Source: an uncultured Alphaproteobacteria bacterium
GTDB taxonomy: Bacteria; Pseudomonadota; Alphaproteobacteria; Puniceispirillales; Puniceispirillaceae
NCBI GenBank assembly: GCA_913064995.1
Contig: CAJYBL010000050.1
Coordinates: forward strand, 1-9,111
Reading direction: 5' to 3'
DNA: 9,111 nt
The translations under genes and the position numbers were made by a program. This document shows positions 1 to 6,215 of the stretch, piece by piece. The notes under the pieces are model-generated. The model saw only the letters and a list, made by a program, of their open reading frames with translations, had not been told where the DNA came from and searched no databases. How positions within the stretch are numbered: position 1 is the first letter of the stretch; each line of letters begins with the position of its first letter.

Positions 1-732
1 TTCAGTTTTAATGCTGGCAAACTGGTTTCGGTCTGGTCGGGCGCCTCGCTGAAATGGTATGCAGGCTTGCTTGAAAATGATCAGCTTTTATCGGCCTTTG
101 GCACGTCATTGCTCATCGCGGTGTGGGCCGCGACCATTGCCACGATTCTTGGCATCTGTATTGCGGTTGCTTTTGTTCGTTTTGGCAATTTCAGATCACG
201 TCTTGCGCTTAGCGCGATTGCCAGCGCGCCTTTGGTCATGCCGGAAATTGTTACTGGCTTGTCGATGCTGTTGCTGTTTATTTCAATGGAAAGCTTGTTT
301 GGATGGCCGTCTGGCCGCGGTGTAGATACAATTATTATTGCGCATGCCACCTTTGGGATGTGTTTTGCCGCAGTGGTGGTCCAAGCACGACTTCGTGATT
401 TTGACATGGCGATTGAAGAAGCCGCAGCTGATCTTGGCGCAACCCAGCCCTTTATCTTTTTATCAATCACATTGCCAGTGATTGCGCCAGCGGTTGTGGC
501 AGCATGGTTGCTTGCCTTTACGCTTAGTTTTGATGATCTGGTGATTGCCAGCTTTGTCAGTGGCCCGGGAAGCTCTACCTTGCCGATTGTGATATTTTCC
601 AAAGTCCGGCTTGGTGTGACGCCTGAAATTAACGCGCTTGCAACAGTGATGATTGTTGTTGTTGCCGTGGCGGTGATCGGTGCAAGCTGGGCGATACGCC
701 GCCGGTTATCCGGCCGAGACCAAAACCAGTAA
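1..732 (+). CDS. potI: Polyamine ABC transporter permease, PotI type (5' truncated by window)
   Basis: This is one of the two inner-membrane permeases of a putrescine/spermidine ABC importer (PotFGHI/PotABCD family). The frame is open from base 1, so the true start lies upstream; 243 residues are visible against about 280 in E. coli PotI, so roughly 40 N-terminal residues are missing. Visible residues begin FSFNAGKLVSVWSG, the periplasmic stretch after the first membrane helix. Hydrophobic segments lie near residues 33-58, 68-95, 109-128, 157-175 and 212-232. The EAA loop that contacts the ATPase is at about 139-163 (EEAAADLGAT, then LPVIAPA), followed by the typical LAFTLSFDDLVIASFVSGPG stretch (172-190). 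Sequence around APLVMPEIVTGLS and SKVRLGVTPEINALAT resembles remembered PotI more than PotC. The rest of the transporter is presumably upstream. The amine transported cannot be read from a permease alone, but the downstream amine-catabolic genes support putrescine or a close relative. Confidence 0.9.
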   Translation, partial: FSFNAGKLVSVWSGASLKWYAGLLENDQLLSAFGTSLLIAVWAATIATILGICIAVAFVRFGNFRSRLALSAIASAPLVMPEIVTGLSMLLLFISMESLFGWPSGRGVDTIIIAHATFGMCFAAVVVQARLRDFDMAIEEAAADLGATQPFIFLSITLPVIAPAVVAAWLLAFTLSFDDLVIASFVSGPGSSTLPIVIFSKVRLGVTPEINALATVMIVVVAVAVIGASWAIRRRLSGRDQNQ

Positions 733-746
733 TGTGCAAAGATGGT

Positions 747-768
747 GGCGCGGTGGTGTGGCCGCGTT
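747..768 (+). terminator. Weak hairpin after potI, possible terminator
   Basis: CGCGG (749-753) pairs with CCGCG (762-766) around an 8-nt loop, extendable by two G-U pairs. Only TTCT follows, so the U-tract is poor. It may slow rather than stop transcription, and potI and the ureohydrolase 101 nt downstream may still be co-transcribed. A second short inverted repeat, TTTGCT (778-783) with AGCAAA (797-802), lies in the same gap. Confidence 0.3.
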
Positions 769-833
769 CTATGCTGATTTGCTGTTAGATGGGATAAGCA
801 AAACAGGTATTTTGCCGAATATGGGATGAAACA

Positions 834-1805
834 ATGACAAAAGCTGTTGGTGATGCGGCATTCCGCATCAAACAAAATAAGGAAACATTGCGCGAAATGA
901 CCTATGGCGGTGCGCTAAGTTTTGCGCGTCGGCGTTATAGCCGTGATTTTGACGGTGTCGATGTTGTGGTTAGCGGCATTCCCTATGATAGTGCAGTGAC
1001 CTATCGGTCGGGTTGCCGTTTAGGGCCACGCGCCATTCGCGCCGGCTCGGTGCAGCTTGCCGAATTGGCACATTTCCCGTTTGGCTTTAATCCGTTTGAC
1101 CATTTATCGGTCATTGATTTTGGCGATTGTTTTCTTGATCCGCATCATCCCGATACGGTGTTTGAAAGCATCACCGATCATGCTGATGAAATCATTGCGG
1201 CAGGGGCAAAAATGCTCAGCCTTGGCGGTGATCATGCCATTGCTTATCCTTTGCTAAAGGCCCATGCCAAAGCCTATGGGCCGATTGCGCTGGTTCAGTT
1301 TGATGCGCATTGCGATACTTGGCCTGATGATGGAGTTGGGTTTGATCATGGAACAATGTTTGCCCGAGCCATTGCTGACGGGATTGTTGATGTTGGCAAA
1401 TCAACGCAAGTCGGGCTTCGCACTTATAATGACAGTGATCACGGCTTTGAAATCCTGACTAGCCCTTGGGTGCACCGCAATGGCATTGATGCAGCGATTG
1501 AGGTTGTGCGTGAACGCGTTGGTGATGCGCCAGCTTATCTGTCTTTTGATATCGATGGCCTTGATCCGGCCTTTGCACCTGGCACCGGAACGCCGGTTGC
1601 AGGTGGTCTTGCCAGTTGGCAGGGGCTTGAATTTGTTCGTGGACTTGCGCCACTTGATTTGATCGGCATGGATATTGTTGAGGTGGCACCAGCCTATGAT
1701 CATGCTGAAATCACTGCCATTGCGGCCGCAAATATGGCGTATGATTGGCTAGCAGTTCTGGCCAAGAAAAAGGGCGCGCCAACAAAACTGGTTGGCCGTA
1801 TCTAG
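834..1805 (+). CDS. speB: Agmatinase-family ureohydrolase (SpeB-like)
   Basis: This Mn-dependent cytosolic ureohydrolase most likely hydrolyses agmatine to putrescine and urea. It has 323 residues against 306 for E. coli agmatinase. The binuclear metal site is complete: His134 in GGDH (131-134), Asp157/His159/Asp161 in DAHCD (157-161), Asp239 and Asp241 in FDIDGLDP (238-245), and the conserved Glu283 in DIVEVAPAYD. The stretches FDHGTMF, DPAFAPGTGTPV and VEVAPAYD match remembered E. coli SpeB closely. The chosen ATG (834) has GGGA about 7 nt upstream. A second in-frame ATG at 897 would give 302 residues and has GGAA at 881-884, but 12 nt away. A perfect hairpin (851-870) lies between the two starts, so the start is uncertain. 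The gene follows potI by 101 nt and faces puuB tail to tail with a 19-nt gap. Related family members use guanidinobutyrate or guanidinopropionate, so the substrate is inferred from context and overall similarity. Confidence 0.88.
   Translation: MTKAVGDAAFRIKQNKETLREMTYGGALSFARRRYSRDFDGVDVVVSGIPYDSAVTYRSGCRLGPRAIRAGSVQLAELAHFPFGFNPFDHLSVIDFGDCFLDPHHPDTVFESITDHADEIIAAGAKMLSLGGDHAIAYPLLKAHAKAYGPIALVQFDAHCDTWPDDGVGFDHGTMFARAIADGIVDVGKSTQVGLRTYNDSDHGFEILTSPWVHRNGIDAAIEVVRERVGDAPAYLSFDIDGLDPAFAPGTGTPVAGGLASWQGLEFVRGLAPLDLIGMDIVEVAPAYDHAEITAIAAANMAYDWLAVLAKKKGAPTKLVGRI
851..870 (+). repeat. Perfect 8-bp inverted repeat near the 5' end of speB
   Basis: TGATGCGG (851-858) and CCGCATCA (863-870) are perfect reverse complements separated by CATT. 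The hairpin begins 17 nt after the annotated ATG at 834 and ends before the alternative ATG at 897. It could be an RNA hairpin limiting translation, a dyad operator in DNA if the real start is 897, or chance within coding sequence for residues 6-13. Confidence 0.5.
1767..1796 (-). terminator. Candidate terminator for puuB, inside the 3' end of speB
   Basis: Read on the minus strand, GCCAAC (1796-1791) pairs with GTTGGC (1783-1778) around a 7-nt loop CAGTTTT. After six intervening bases comes a run of five T (1771-1767). The gap before the T-run is longer than in a canonical intrinsic terminator, so this is weak. Position and orientation fit termination of the minus-strand puuB transcript about 30 nt past its stop codon. 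Confidence 0.3.
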
Positions 1806-1818
1806 CCGCTCCACACCG

Positions 1819-1832
1819 GCCTATTTATAGGC
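1819..1832. repeat. Small inverted repeat at the speB/puuB convergent junction
   Basis: GCCTAT-TT-ATAGGC has 6-bp perfect arms and includes the puuB stop codon (TAA on minus, 1825-1827). It sits where the two genes meet tail to tail. No T-run follows on either strand, so a terminator role is only possible, not supported. Confidence 0.35.
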
Positions 1833-3159
1833 GGAGATAGTCGCGCATTTTGTACCAACTCATCCCAATCGCCAAGGCTGGGGTTCGCAAAAAACCGCCC
1901 GGAAATGGCAAATGGCGAAGCTTGCTCAAGATGCTGAATAATCGTGATCGCCCCATGATATGATTGGCAAGAATAGTGCCTGCAAGACCGGTTAATGCAA
2001 CGCCATGACCGGAAAATCCTTGCACAAAATACACCCCGTCACCTGAGGTTCCAAAATGCGGTATCCGGTTTACCGTGATGCCGATACGGCCCGACCAGAC
2101 CGCGGCTGTGACGCTTTCGGCAAGTTCGGGAAACACGCCGACCATGCGTTGTTTCAAATCACGTTCAACATTGCCAAGATTGACATTTGTATAGCTGGCA
2201 CGCCCGCCAAATATCATCCGGCCATCAGCATCAATCCGATAGTAATTTAGCGCTGTATTGCAATCGGCAACCGCTGCGCGATGCGGCAGGATATGTGAAA
2301 TCAAATTATTCGATAAAGGTGTTGTTGCGAGAACTGACGATGTAACTGGTGCCAACCGGCTGGTCATTTTCCTTGTGCCGATATTTTGCAGGTAGGCATT
2401 GCCGCATAACAGCACGAATTTCGCCGTTATCTTTTGCCCATTGGCAAGCGATAATGCCTTGGTGCCAATGCCTTTATTGCCAGCAACTTTATTGCTGGCA
2501 TCATGTCTGGCTGTATCGGGTGTCGTAGCAAGCGCGGTGATGCCAGCATGCTCGTAAATACGCGCACCGGCGGCGCTGGCGGCGCGCGCCAGCCCATATA
2601 GATATTTCAGCGGCTGGATATGCCCGCTATTGGCGTCATGCAATGCGCCAACATAGGCATTTGTGCCAATATGACTGGCAAGCGAATCACGATTATCCAA
2701 AGTGGTTAAATGGTCATAGCCTTTGGCCTGCCATTCGTCGCGCATGGCCAATAATTCCTGCATCTGCCGGTCATGAAGTGCCGCATGAAGATAGCCAAAC
2801 CGTAAATCACAATCGATTTTATGGCGTTGAACGCGCTGGCGAAGCAGATCAACCGCGCGCATGCCTGCATCCCATATCAATTGCGCTTCATCGGCCGGTA
2901 ATTGACGACTGATATGGTGAAAATCATTTGGCCAGCCCTGACAGACATGACCGCCATTGCGCCCCGAGCCACCGCTGCCGATGACATCAGCTTCAATGAG
3001 AATGACATCATGCCCGTTCTCGGCAAGGGTCAAGGCGGCCGTCATGCCGGTAAAACCTCCGCCAATAATCGCAATTTCGCAATCAAGATTACCGGTGGGT
3101 GCCGGAAATTTTGGCTTGTCGGCAATCTCAGCCGCATAGATGGAATTTAGGTCGGTCAT
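1825..3159 (-). CDS. puuB: FAD-dependent gamma-glutamylputrescine oxidase homologue (PuuB-like, DAO family)
   Basis: This flavoprotein of the D-amino-acid-oxidase family oxidises amines; the PuuB branch converts gamma-glutamylputrescine to gamma-glutamyl-aminobutyraldehyde with H2O2 release. It has 444 residues against about 426 in E. coli PuuB. The N-terminal FAD-binding Rossmann motif is GGGFTG (33-38), ending in the ribose-binding acid Glu56. It is followed by GSGGSGRNGGHV (61-72), typical of this oxidase group, and near the C terminus by SGRIGITVNRIPHFG (356-370) and VQGFSGHGVALTG (379-391), which complete the flavin site. Residues about 214-236 form a poorly conserved loop with a short internal repeat. 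ATG at 3159 is preceded by a weak CGAG ribosome site; the first FAD strand starts near residue 28, as expected. The gene is divergent from spuC-puuA, so this pathway step is transcribed apart from PuuA but from the same control region. Other amine or amino-acid oxidases of the family are possible; the neighbouring puuA homologue argues for PuuB. Confidence 0.85.
   Translation of the reverse strand: MTDLNSIYAAEIADKPKFPAPTGNLDCEIAIIGGGFTGMTAALTLAENGHDVILIEADVIGSGGSGRNGGHVCQGWPNDFHHISRQLPADEAQLIWDAGMRAVDLLRQRVQRHKIDCDLRFGYLHAALHDRQMQELLAMRDEWQAKGYDHLTTLDNRDSLASHIGTNAYVGALHDANSGHIQPLKYLYGLARAASAAGARIYEHAGITALATTPDTARHDASNKVAGNKGIGTKALSLANGQKITAKFVLLCGNAYLQNIGTRKMTSRLAPVTSSVLATTPLSNNLISHILPHRAAVADCNTALNYYRIDADGRMIFGGRASYTNVNLGNVERDLKQRMVGVFPELAESVTAAVWSGRIGITVNRIPHFGTSGDGVYFVQGFSGHGVALTGLAGTILANHIMGRSRLFSILSKLRHLPFPGGFLRTPALAIGMSWYKMRDYLRL
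2472..2500 (-). repeat. Nested direct and inverted repeats in a variable loop of puuB
   Basis: On the minus strand GCAATAAAG occurs twice (2487-2495 and 2472-2480), exactly 15 nt apart, so the second copy is in frame and adds five codons (residues about 222-230, SNKVAGNKG). Overlapping this, TGCCAGCAA (2478-2486, plus) and TTGCTGGCA (2492-2500) form a perfect 9-bp inverted repeat with a 5-nt loop. It lies in a loop between conserved blocks of the oxidase, where small expansions are tolerated. Confidence 0.5.
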
Positions 3160-3181
3160 GATCTCGAGTATTGGTTCATTA

Positions 3182-3196
3182 TCAGGCTATGCCTGA
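3182..3196. repeat. Short inverted repeat upstream of puuB
   Basis: TCAGGC-TAT-GCCTGA has 6-bp perfect arms and a 3-nt centre, and sits 23-37 bp upstream of the puuB start, downstream of its proposed promoter. It could be a hairpin in the puuB leader or an operator; nothing distinguishes these. Confidence 0.35.
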
Positions 3197-3238
3197 CAGG
3201 TGTTTTCGCGTCAGATTGATTGCGCTTCTAAAATAACA

Positions 3239-3268
3239 ATAGTAGTCTGTGATCGTAAAATGACGCAA
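3239..3268 (-). promoter_or_regulatory. Candidate sigma70-type promoter for puuB
   Basis: On the minus strand TTGCGT (3268-3263) and TACTAT (3244-3239) are 18 nt apart, matching 3/6 and 4/6 of the -35 and -10 consensus. Initiation near position 3231 would leave a leader of about 70 nt. The score is modest. The -35 lies next to the 3271-3290 dyad, the arrangement expected if a regulator bound there affected puuB. Confidence 0.3.
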
Positions 3269-3270
3269 GC

Positions 3271-3290
3271 ATGGTCAATGATCTGATCAT
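3271..3290. promoter_or_regulatory. Operator-like dyad in the divergent region
   Basis: ATGGTCA-N6-TGATCAT is a 20-bp dyad with 7-bp arms and one asymmetric position; a perfect 13-bp palindrome, ATGATC-T-GATCAT (3278-3290), overlaps it. From memory, the enterobacterial PuuR palindrome is ATGGaCAATATATTGaCCAT; this site agrees at 14 of 20 positions, including the outer half-site ATGG-CAAT. The regulator is not in the window, so PuuR-type binding is only a hypothesis. Confidence 0.35.
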
Positions 3291-3418
3291 GATTTTGATG
3301 AAGGCGGCTGTAACTTTCAGGCGCGTTTAATTAGCCGGTCATTATCATTCATGAACGTACTCAAGATGACCAAAGCATTAATTAAAACCCCGATTTTTTT
3401 AGTTTGGATGGGCATATA

Positions 3419-4783
3419 ATGCAGGATATGACAACTGATGATTGGCGCCAGCTTGATGCCGCGCATCACATGGCACCCTGCACTGATTACGGTGAATGGC
3501 GTGCTGCTGGATCAGGCATCATTACGCATGCCGATGGGCATTATATTTATGACAGCGATGGCAATCGCATTCTGGACGCGATGGCAGGTCTGTGGTGTGT
3601 GAATGTTGGTTATGGGCGGCAAGAATTAATTGATGCCGCATCATCACAGATGGGGATGCTTCCCTATTACAATAATTTTTTCAAAACCAGCAATCAGCCG
3701 GTGATTGCCCTGTCGAAGCGACTTGCCGATCTTACGCCCAATGGTCTGAATAACGTATTTTATGCCAATTCTGGATCAGAGGCTAATGACACCATTATTC
3801 GGATGGTGAGGCATTTCTGGGCGCTTGAGGGTAAGCCGCAAAAACAGACAATCATTGGCCGCACCTATGGCTATCACGGCAGCACCATCATGTCGGCCAG
3901 CATGGGCGGCATGACGGCAATGCATGAACAGGCGGCAACGGCACCTGATTTTGTGCATATCAAGCCGCCTTATGGATTTCTATATCAGGGCAATCTTAGC
4001 ACAGCAGATTTCGCCACCTTGGCGGCAAGCTGGCTTGAGGATAAAATCAATGAAATTGGTGCGGATCATATTGCCGCCTTTATTGCCGAGCCGATCCAAG
4101 GCGCTGGCGGTGTTATTCTGCCGCCTGAAGGCTATTTAAATCATGTCGAAGCGATTTGCCGCAAATATGATATTTTATTTATTGTTGATGAAGTGATTAC
4201 CGGCTTTGGCCGCACCGGCCAATGGTTTGCTAGCCAGACCTTTGGCCTGTCGCCAGATATGATGACTCTCGCCAAAGGTCTGACTTCGGGTTATGTGCCA
4301 ATGTCGGCGGTCATGATTGGCGACCGGGTGGCGACGCGCCTGATTGATGATGGCGGCGAATTTTATCACGGTTTTACCTATTCGGGTCATCCGGTCGCGG
4401 CCGCGGTGGCCTTGGCCAATCTTGATCTGATTGCACGCGATGGGCTTGTTGAAAAGACTCGCGATAATACCGGCCCCTATTTGGCCGCAGCCCTAGAACC
4501 GCTTGCAGCGCACCCGCTTGTTGGCGAGGTTCGCAGTTTTGGCCTGCTGGCGGCGATCGAGCTGGTCAAGGATAAAGCCGGTCCGGTTCTGTTTGATCCA
4601 GTTGGTGAAATGGGGGTGGTCTGCCGTGATCATGCGATTAATCAGGGATTGATGGTGCGGGCGGTTCGTGATGCGGTGATCATGTCACCGCCACTTAGCT
4701 TTGAACGTTCGGATATTGATCGCATGGTAATGATACTCGCAAACGCGCTTGATTGCACCTTAGAGGATATTACGCAGCGATAG
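3419..4783 (+). CDS. spuC: Class III PLP aminotransferase, putrescine/polyamine type (SpuC-like)
   Basis: This PLP-dependent omega-transaminase of the aspartate aminotransferase superfamily class III is closest in style to SpuC putrescine-pyruvate aminotransferase (about 456 residues); here 454. It would move the terminal amino group of putrescine to a keto acid, giving 4-aminobutanal. With ATG 3419 as residue 1, visible landmarks are DAMAGLWCVNVGYGR (53-67), the cofactor phosphate-binding NSGSEAND (117-124), YHGST (152-156), AEPIQGAGGV (223-232), DEVITGFGRTG (257-267) with the Asp that holds the pyridine nitrogen, and the Schiff-base Lys286 in TLAKGLTSGYVPM. ATG 3419 follows GGATGGG by 6 nt; TTG 3404 and ATG 3428 are alternatives. 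The gene is 56 nt upstream of the puuA homologue on the same strand, probably one operon. Relatives act on beta-alanine, taurine or other amines; substrate assignment rests on context. Confidence 0.88.
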   Translation: MQDMTTDDWRQLDAAHHMAPCTDYGEWRAAGSGIITHADGHYIYDSDGNRILDAMAGLWCVNVGYGRQELIDAASSQMGMLPYYNNFFKTSNQPVIALSKRLADLTPNGLNNVFYANSGSEANDTIIRMVRHFWALEGKPQKQTIIGRTYGYHGSTIMSASMGGMTAMHEQAATAPDFVHIKPPYGFLYQGNLSTADFATLAASWLEDKINEIGADHIAAFIAEPIQGAGGVILPPEGYLNHVEAICRKYDILFIVDEVITGFGRTGQWFASQTFGLSPDMMTLAKGLTSGYVPMSAVMIGDRVATRLIDDGGEFYHGFTYSGHPVAAAVALANLDLIARDGLVEKTRDNTGPYLAAALEPLAAHPLVGEVRSFGLLAAIELVKDKAGPVLFDPVGEMGVVCRDHAINQGLMVRAVRDAVIMSPPLSFERSDIDRMVMILANALDCTLEDITQR

Positions 4784-4818
4784 GTGAAACGCCAATCTGA
4801 TTGCGTGAAATGAAATGA

Positions 4819-4833
4819 CCATCGATGGAAGGA
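4819..4833 (+). promoter_or_regulatory. Ribosome binding site that sets the puuA start, with adjoining palindrome
   Basis: GGAAGGA (4827-4833) lies 6 nt before ATG 4840, a good Shine-Dalgarno site. It argues for ATG 4840 over the in-frame ATG 4825, which has no such site and lies next to the Shine-Dalgarno itself. The perfect 10-bp palindrome CCATCGATGG (4819-4828) overlaps its 5' edge; a function is not shown. Confidence 0.55.
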
Positions 4834-4839
4834 AAACAG

Positions 4840-6180
4840 ATGGGATTCGATATGAAAGCTTGGCTGGCGGACCAAAACATCACCGAGGTAGAATGTTTGG
4901 TAAGTGATATTTCGGGCATTGCCCGCGGCAAAATTCTGCCGGTGACCAAATTCATTTCGGCGCAACAATCAGGTGGTTTGCGTTTGCCGGAATATGTGTT
5001 TGGCCAATCGGTAACGGGCGAATATTATGATAGTGACGTGCTTGATGAAATTGGCCGCGACGTGATTCTGCGGCCAGATATTTCAACATGTAGACTGGTG
5101 CCTTGGTATGACGAACCAACCGCACAGATCATTCATGATGCGGTTCACCAAGATGGCGCGGATGTCACATTTTCATCGCGGGCTGTGCTGAAATCGGTTC
5201 TTGCACTTTTTGAAGGGGCTGGTCTTGAGCCGGTGATTGCGCCTGAACTTGAATTTTTTCTGGTCAAGCAAAGCAGTGATGCCAATGCGCCCTTGATTAC
5301 ACCGCCGGGCCGATCTGGTCGTGCCGAAAAGGCGCGTCAGGCCTATGGCATTGATGCGGTGAATGAATTTGATCCCTTATTTGAAGAAATTTATGACCAT
5401 TGCGATGTGCAGGGGCTGGACATTGATACACTAAGCCATGAAGCTGGCGCCGCGCAGATGGAAATTAATTTCAATCATGGACATGCCCTTGATCTCGCCG
5501 ATCAGGCCTTTCTGTTTAAACGCACAGTGCGGCAGGCGGCGATCAATCATCACCTTCACGCCACCTTTATGGCAAAACCAATGCAGGAACAGCCGGGCAG
5601 TGCCATGCATGTTCATGTTTCGGTCAAATCAAAGGAAAGCGGAAAGAATATCTTTTCTAATGACGACGGCAGTGAAAGTGATGATTTCTATCATTCGGTT
5701 GCCGGTATGCAGCGTTATCTCAGCGGTGCAATGGCGTTGATGGCGCCTTATGTGAATTCCTACCGGCGGCGAACCGGTACCGAAGATTCACCAGCCAATC
5801 TTGCTTGGGGCATGGACAACCGGACGGTGGGTTTGCGTGTGCCGCTTGGTGATCCGAAAAACCGGCGTATCGAAAACCGTATTCCGGGTGCTGATGCCAA
5901 CCCCTATCTTGCGATTGCGGCGACCTTGGCGGCAGTTTGGCTTGGTTTGCAGGAAAAGCGCCGACCAACCCGCCCGCGCAAGGTCAGCGGTGAAGATCTG
6001 GAGACATTGCCGCGTAACCTTGATGTCGCGCTTGATGCTTTGGAACGTGCCAAGCCGCTTCATAAAGTGCTTGGCGAAGATTTTGTCACGCTGTTTGTTG
6101 AGGTAAAACGCGCCGAAGCCGACGCTTTTCTCGAGGTGATTAGCCCCTGGGAGCGTGAATATCTGCTGTTGAATGTCTAA
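4840..6180 (+). CDS. puuA: Gamma-glutamylputrescine synthetase homologue (glutamine synthetase family, PuuA-like)
   Basis: This ATP-dependent ligase of the glutamine synthetase family is predicted to join glutamate to putrescine, the first step of the Puu route. It has 446 residues against about 472 in E. coli PuuA. The short N-terminal beta-grasp domain carries LVSDISGIARGKILP (20-34), the form seen in PuuA/PauA-type enzymes. Catalytic-domain landmarks are APELEFFLV (134-142) with metal-binding Glu, HEAGAAQMEINF (200-211), AKPMQEQPGSAMHVHVS (245-261) with the ATP/metal His, NRTVGLRVP (327-335) and ENRIPGADANPYL (345-357). The adenylylation-loop tyrosine of true GlnA (NLYDLP) is absent: the equivalent stretch reads EDLETLP, as expected for a catabolic ligase not controlled by adenylylation. 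Pseudomonas-type genomes carry several paralogues acting on different polyamines, so the exact amine is inferred from the linked PuuB, SpuC and SpeB homologues. The stop at 6180 precedes a 228-nt gap before pyrC. Confidence 0.88.
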   Translation: MGFDMKAWLADQNITEVECLVSDISGIARGKILPVTKFISAQQSGGLRLPEYVFGQSVTGEYYDSDVLDEIGRDVILRPDISTCRLVPWYDEPTAQIIHDAVHQDGADVTFSSRAVLKSVLALFEGAGLEPVIAPELEFFLVKQSSDANAPLITPPGRSGRAEKARQAYGIDAVNEFDPLFEEIYDHCDVQGLDIDTLSHEAGAAQMEINFNHGHALDLADQAFLFKRTVRQAAINHHLHATFMAKPMQEQPGSAMHVHVSVKSKESGKNIFSNDDGSESDDFYHSVAGMQRYLSGAMALMAPYVNSYRRRTGTEDSPANLAWGMDNRTVGLRVPLGDPKNRRIENRIPGADANPYLAIAATLAAVWLGLQEKRRPTRPRKVSGEDLETLPRNLDVALDALERAKPLHKVLGEDFVTLFVEVKRAEADAFLEVISPWEREYLLLNV

Positions 6181-6190
6181 TGTTTCTGCG

Positions 6191-6205
6191 CGGCTGTTTG
6201 CGCCG
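6191..6205 (+). terminator. Weak hairpin after puuA, possible terminator
   Basis: CGGC (6191-6194) pairs with GCCG (6202-6205) around a 7-nt loop and is followed by TTTGG. The stem is short and the T-run poor. It is the only GC-rich hairpin with trailing T residues just after the puuA stop, so it is recorded at low confidence. Confidence 0.2.
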
Positions 6206-6215
6206 TTTGGTAATC

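Larger units (their letters stand above)
3160..3418. promoter_or_regulatory. Divergent control region between puuB and spuC-puuA
   Basis: About 260 bp separate the two divergent start codons, so both promoters must lie here. The region is more AT-rich than the flanking genes and holds several symmetric elements: TCAGGC-TAT-GCCTGA (3182-3196), an operator-like dyad at 3271-3290, and the 9-bp direct repeat TCATTATCA (3176-3184 and 3339-3347). GGTCAT (3337-3342) and ATGACC (3366-3371) form a wide inverted pair. No convincing plus-strand -35/-10 pair was found. Short frames such as ATG 3271 to TAA 3330 (19 codons) have no ribosome site and are not called. Confidence 0.7.

Noticed and set aside
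81..875. Long minus-strand open frame (264 codons) opposite potI
   Set aside because: It is antisense to a well-recognised permease, its product is low in recognisable domains and rich in Thr/Ala/Ile as expected for a mirrored membrane protein, and it runs past the potI stop only by chance.
3271..3330. Short frame of 19 codons in the divergent region, a possible leader peptide
   Set aside because: There is no ribosome site upstream, its composition is not suggestive of attenuation, and the operator-like dyad explains the start of the segment better.
4206..4222. Inverted repeat TTGGCC / GGCCAA inside the aminotransferase gene
   Set aside because: It falls in the conserved GFGRTGQW coding motif, so the bases are explained by the protein.
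5761..5779. Inverted repeat TACCGG / CCGGTA inside puuA
   Set aside because: It is GC-rich coding sequence for the conserved YRRRTGTE segment; no T-run or positional reason for a function.
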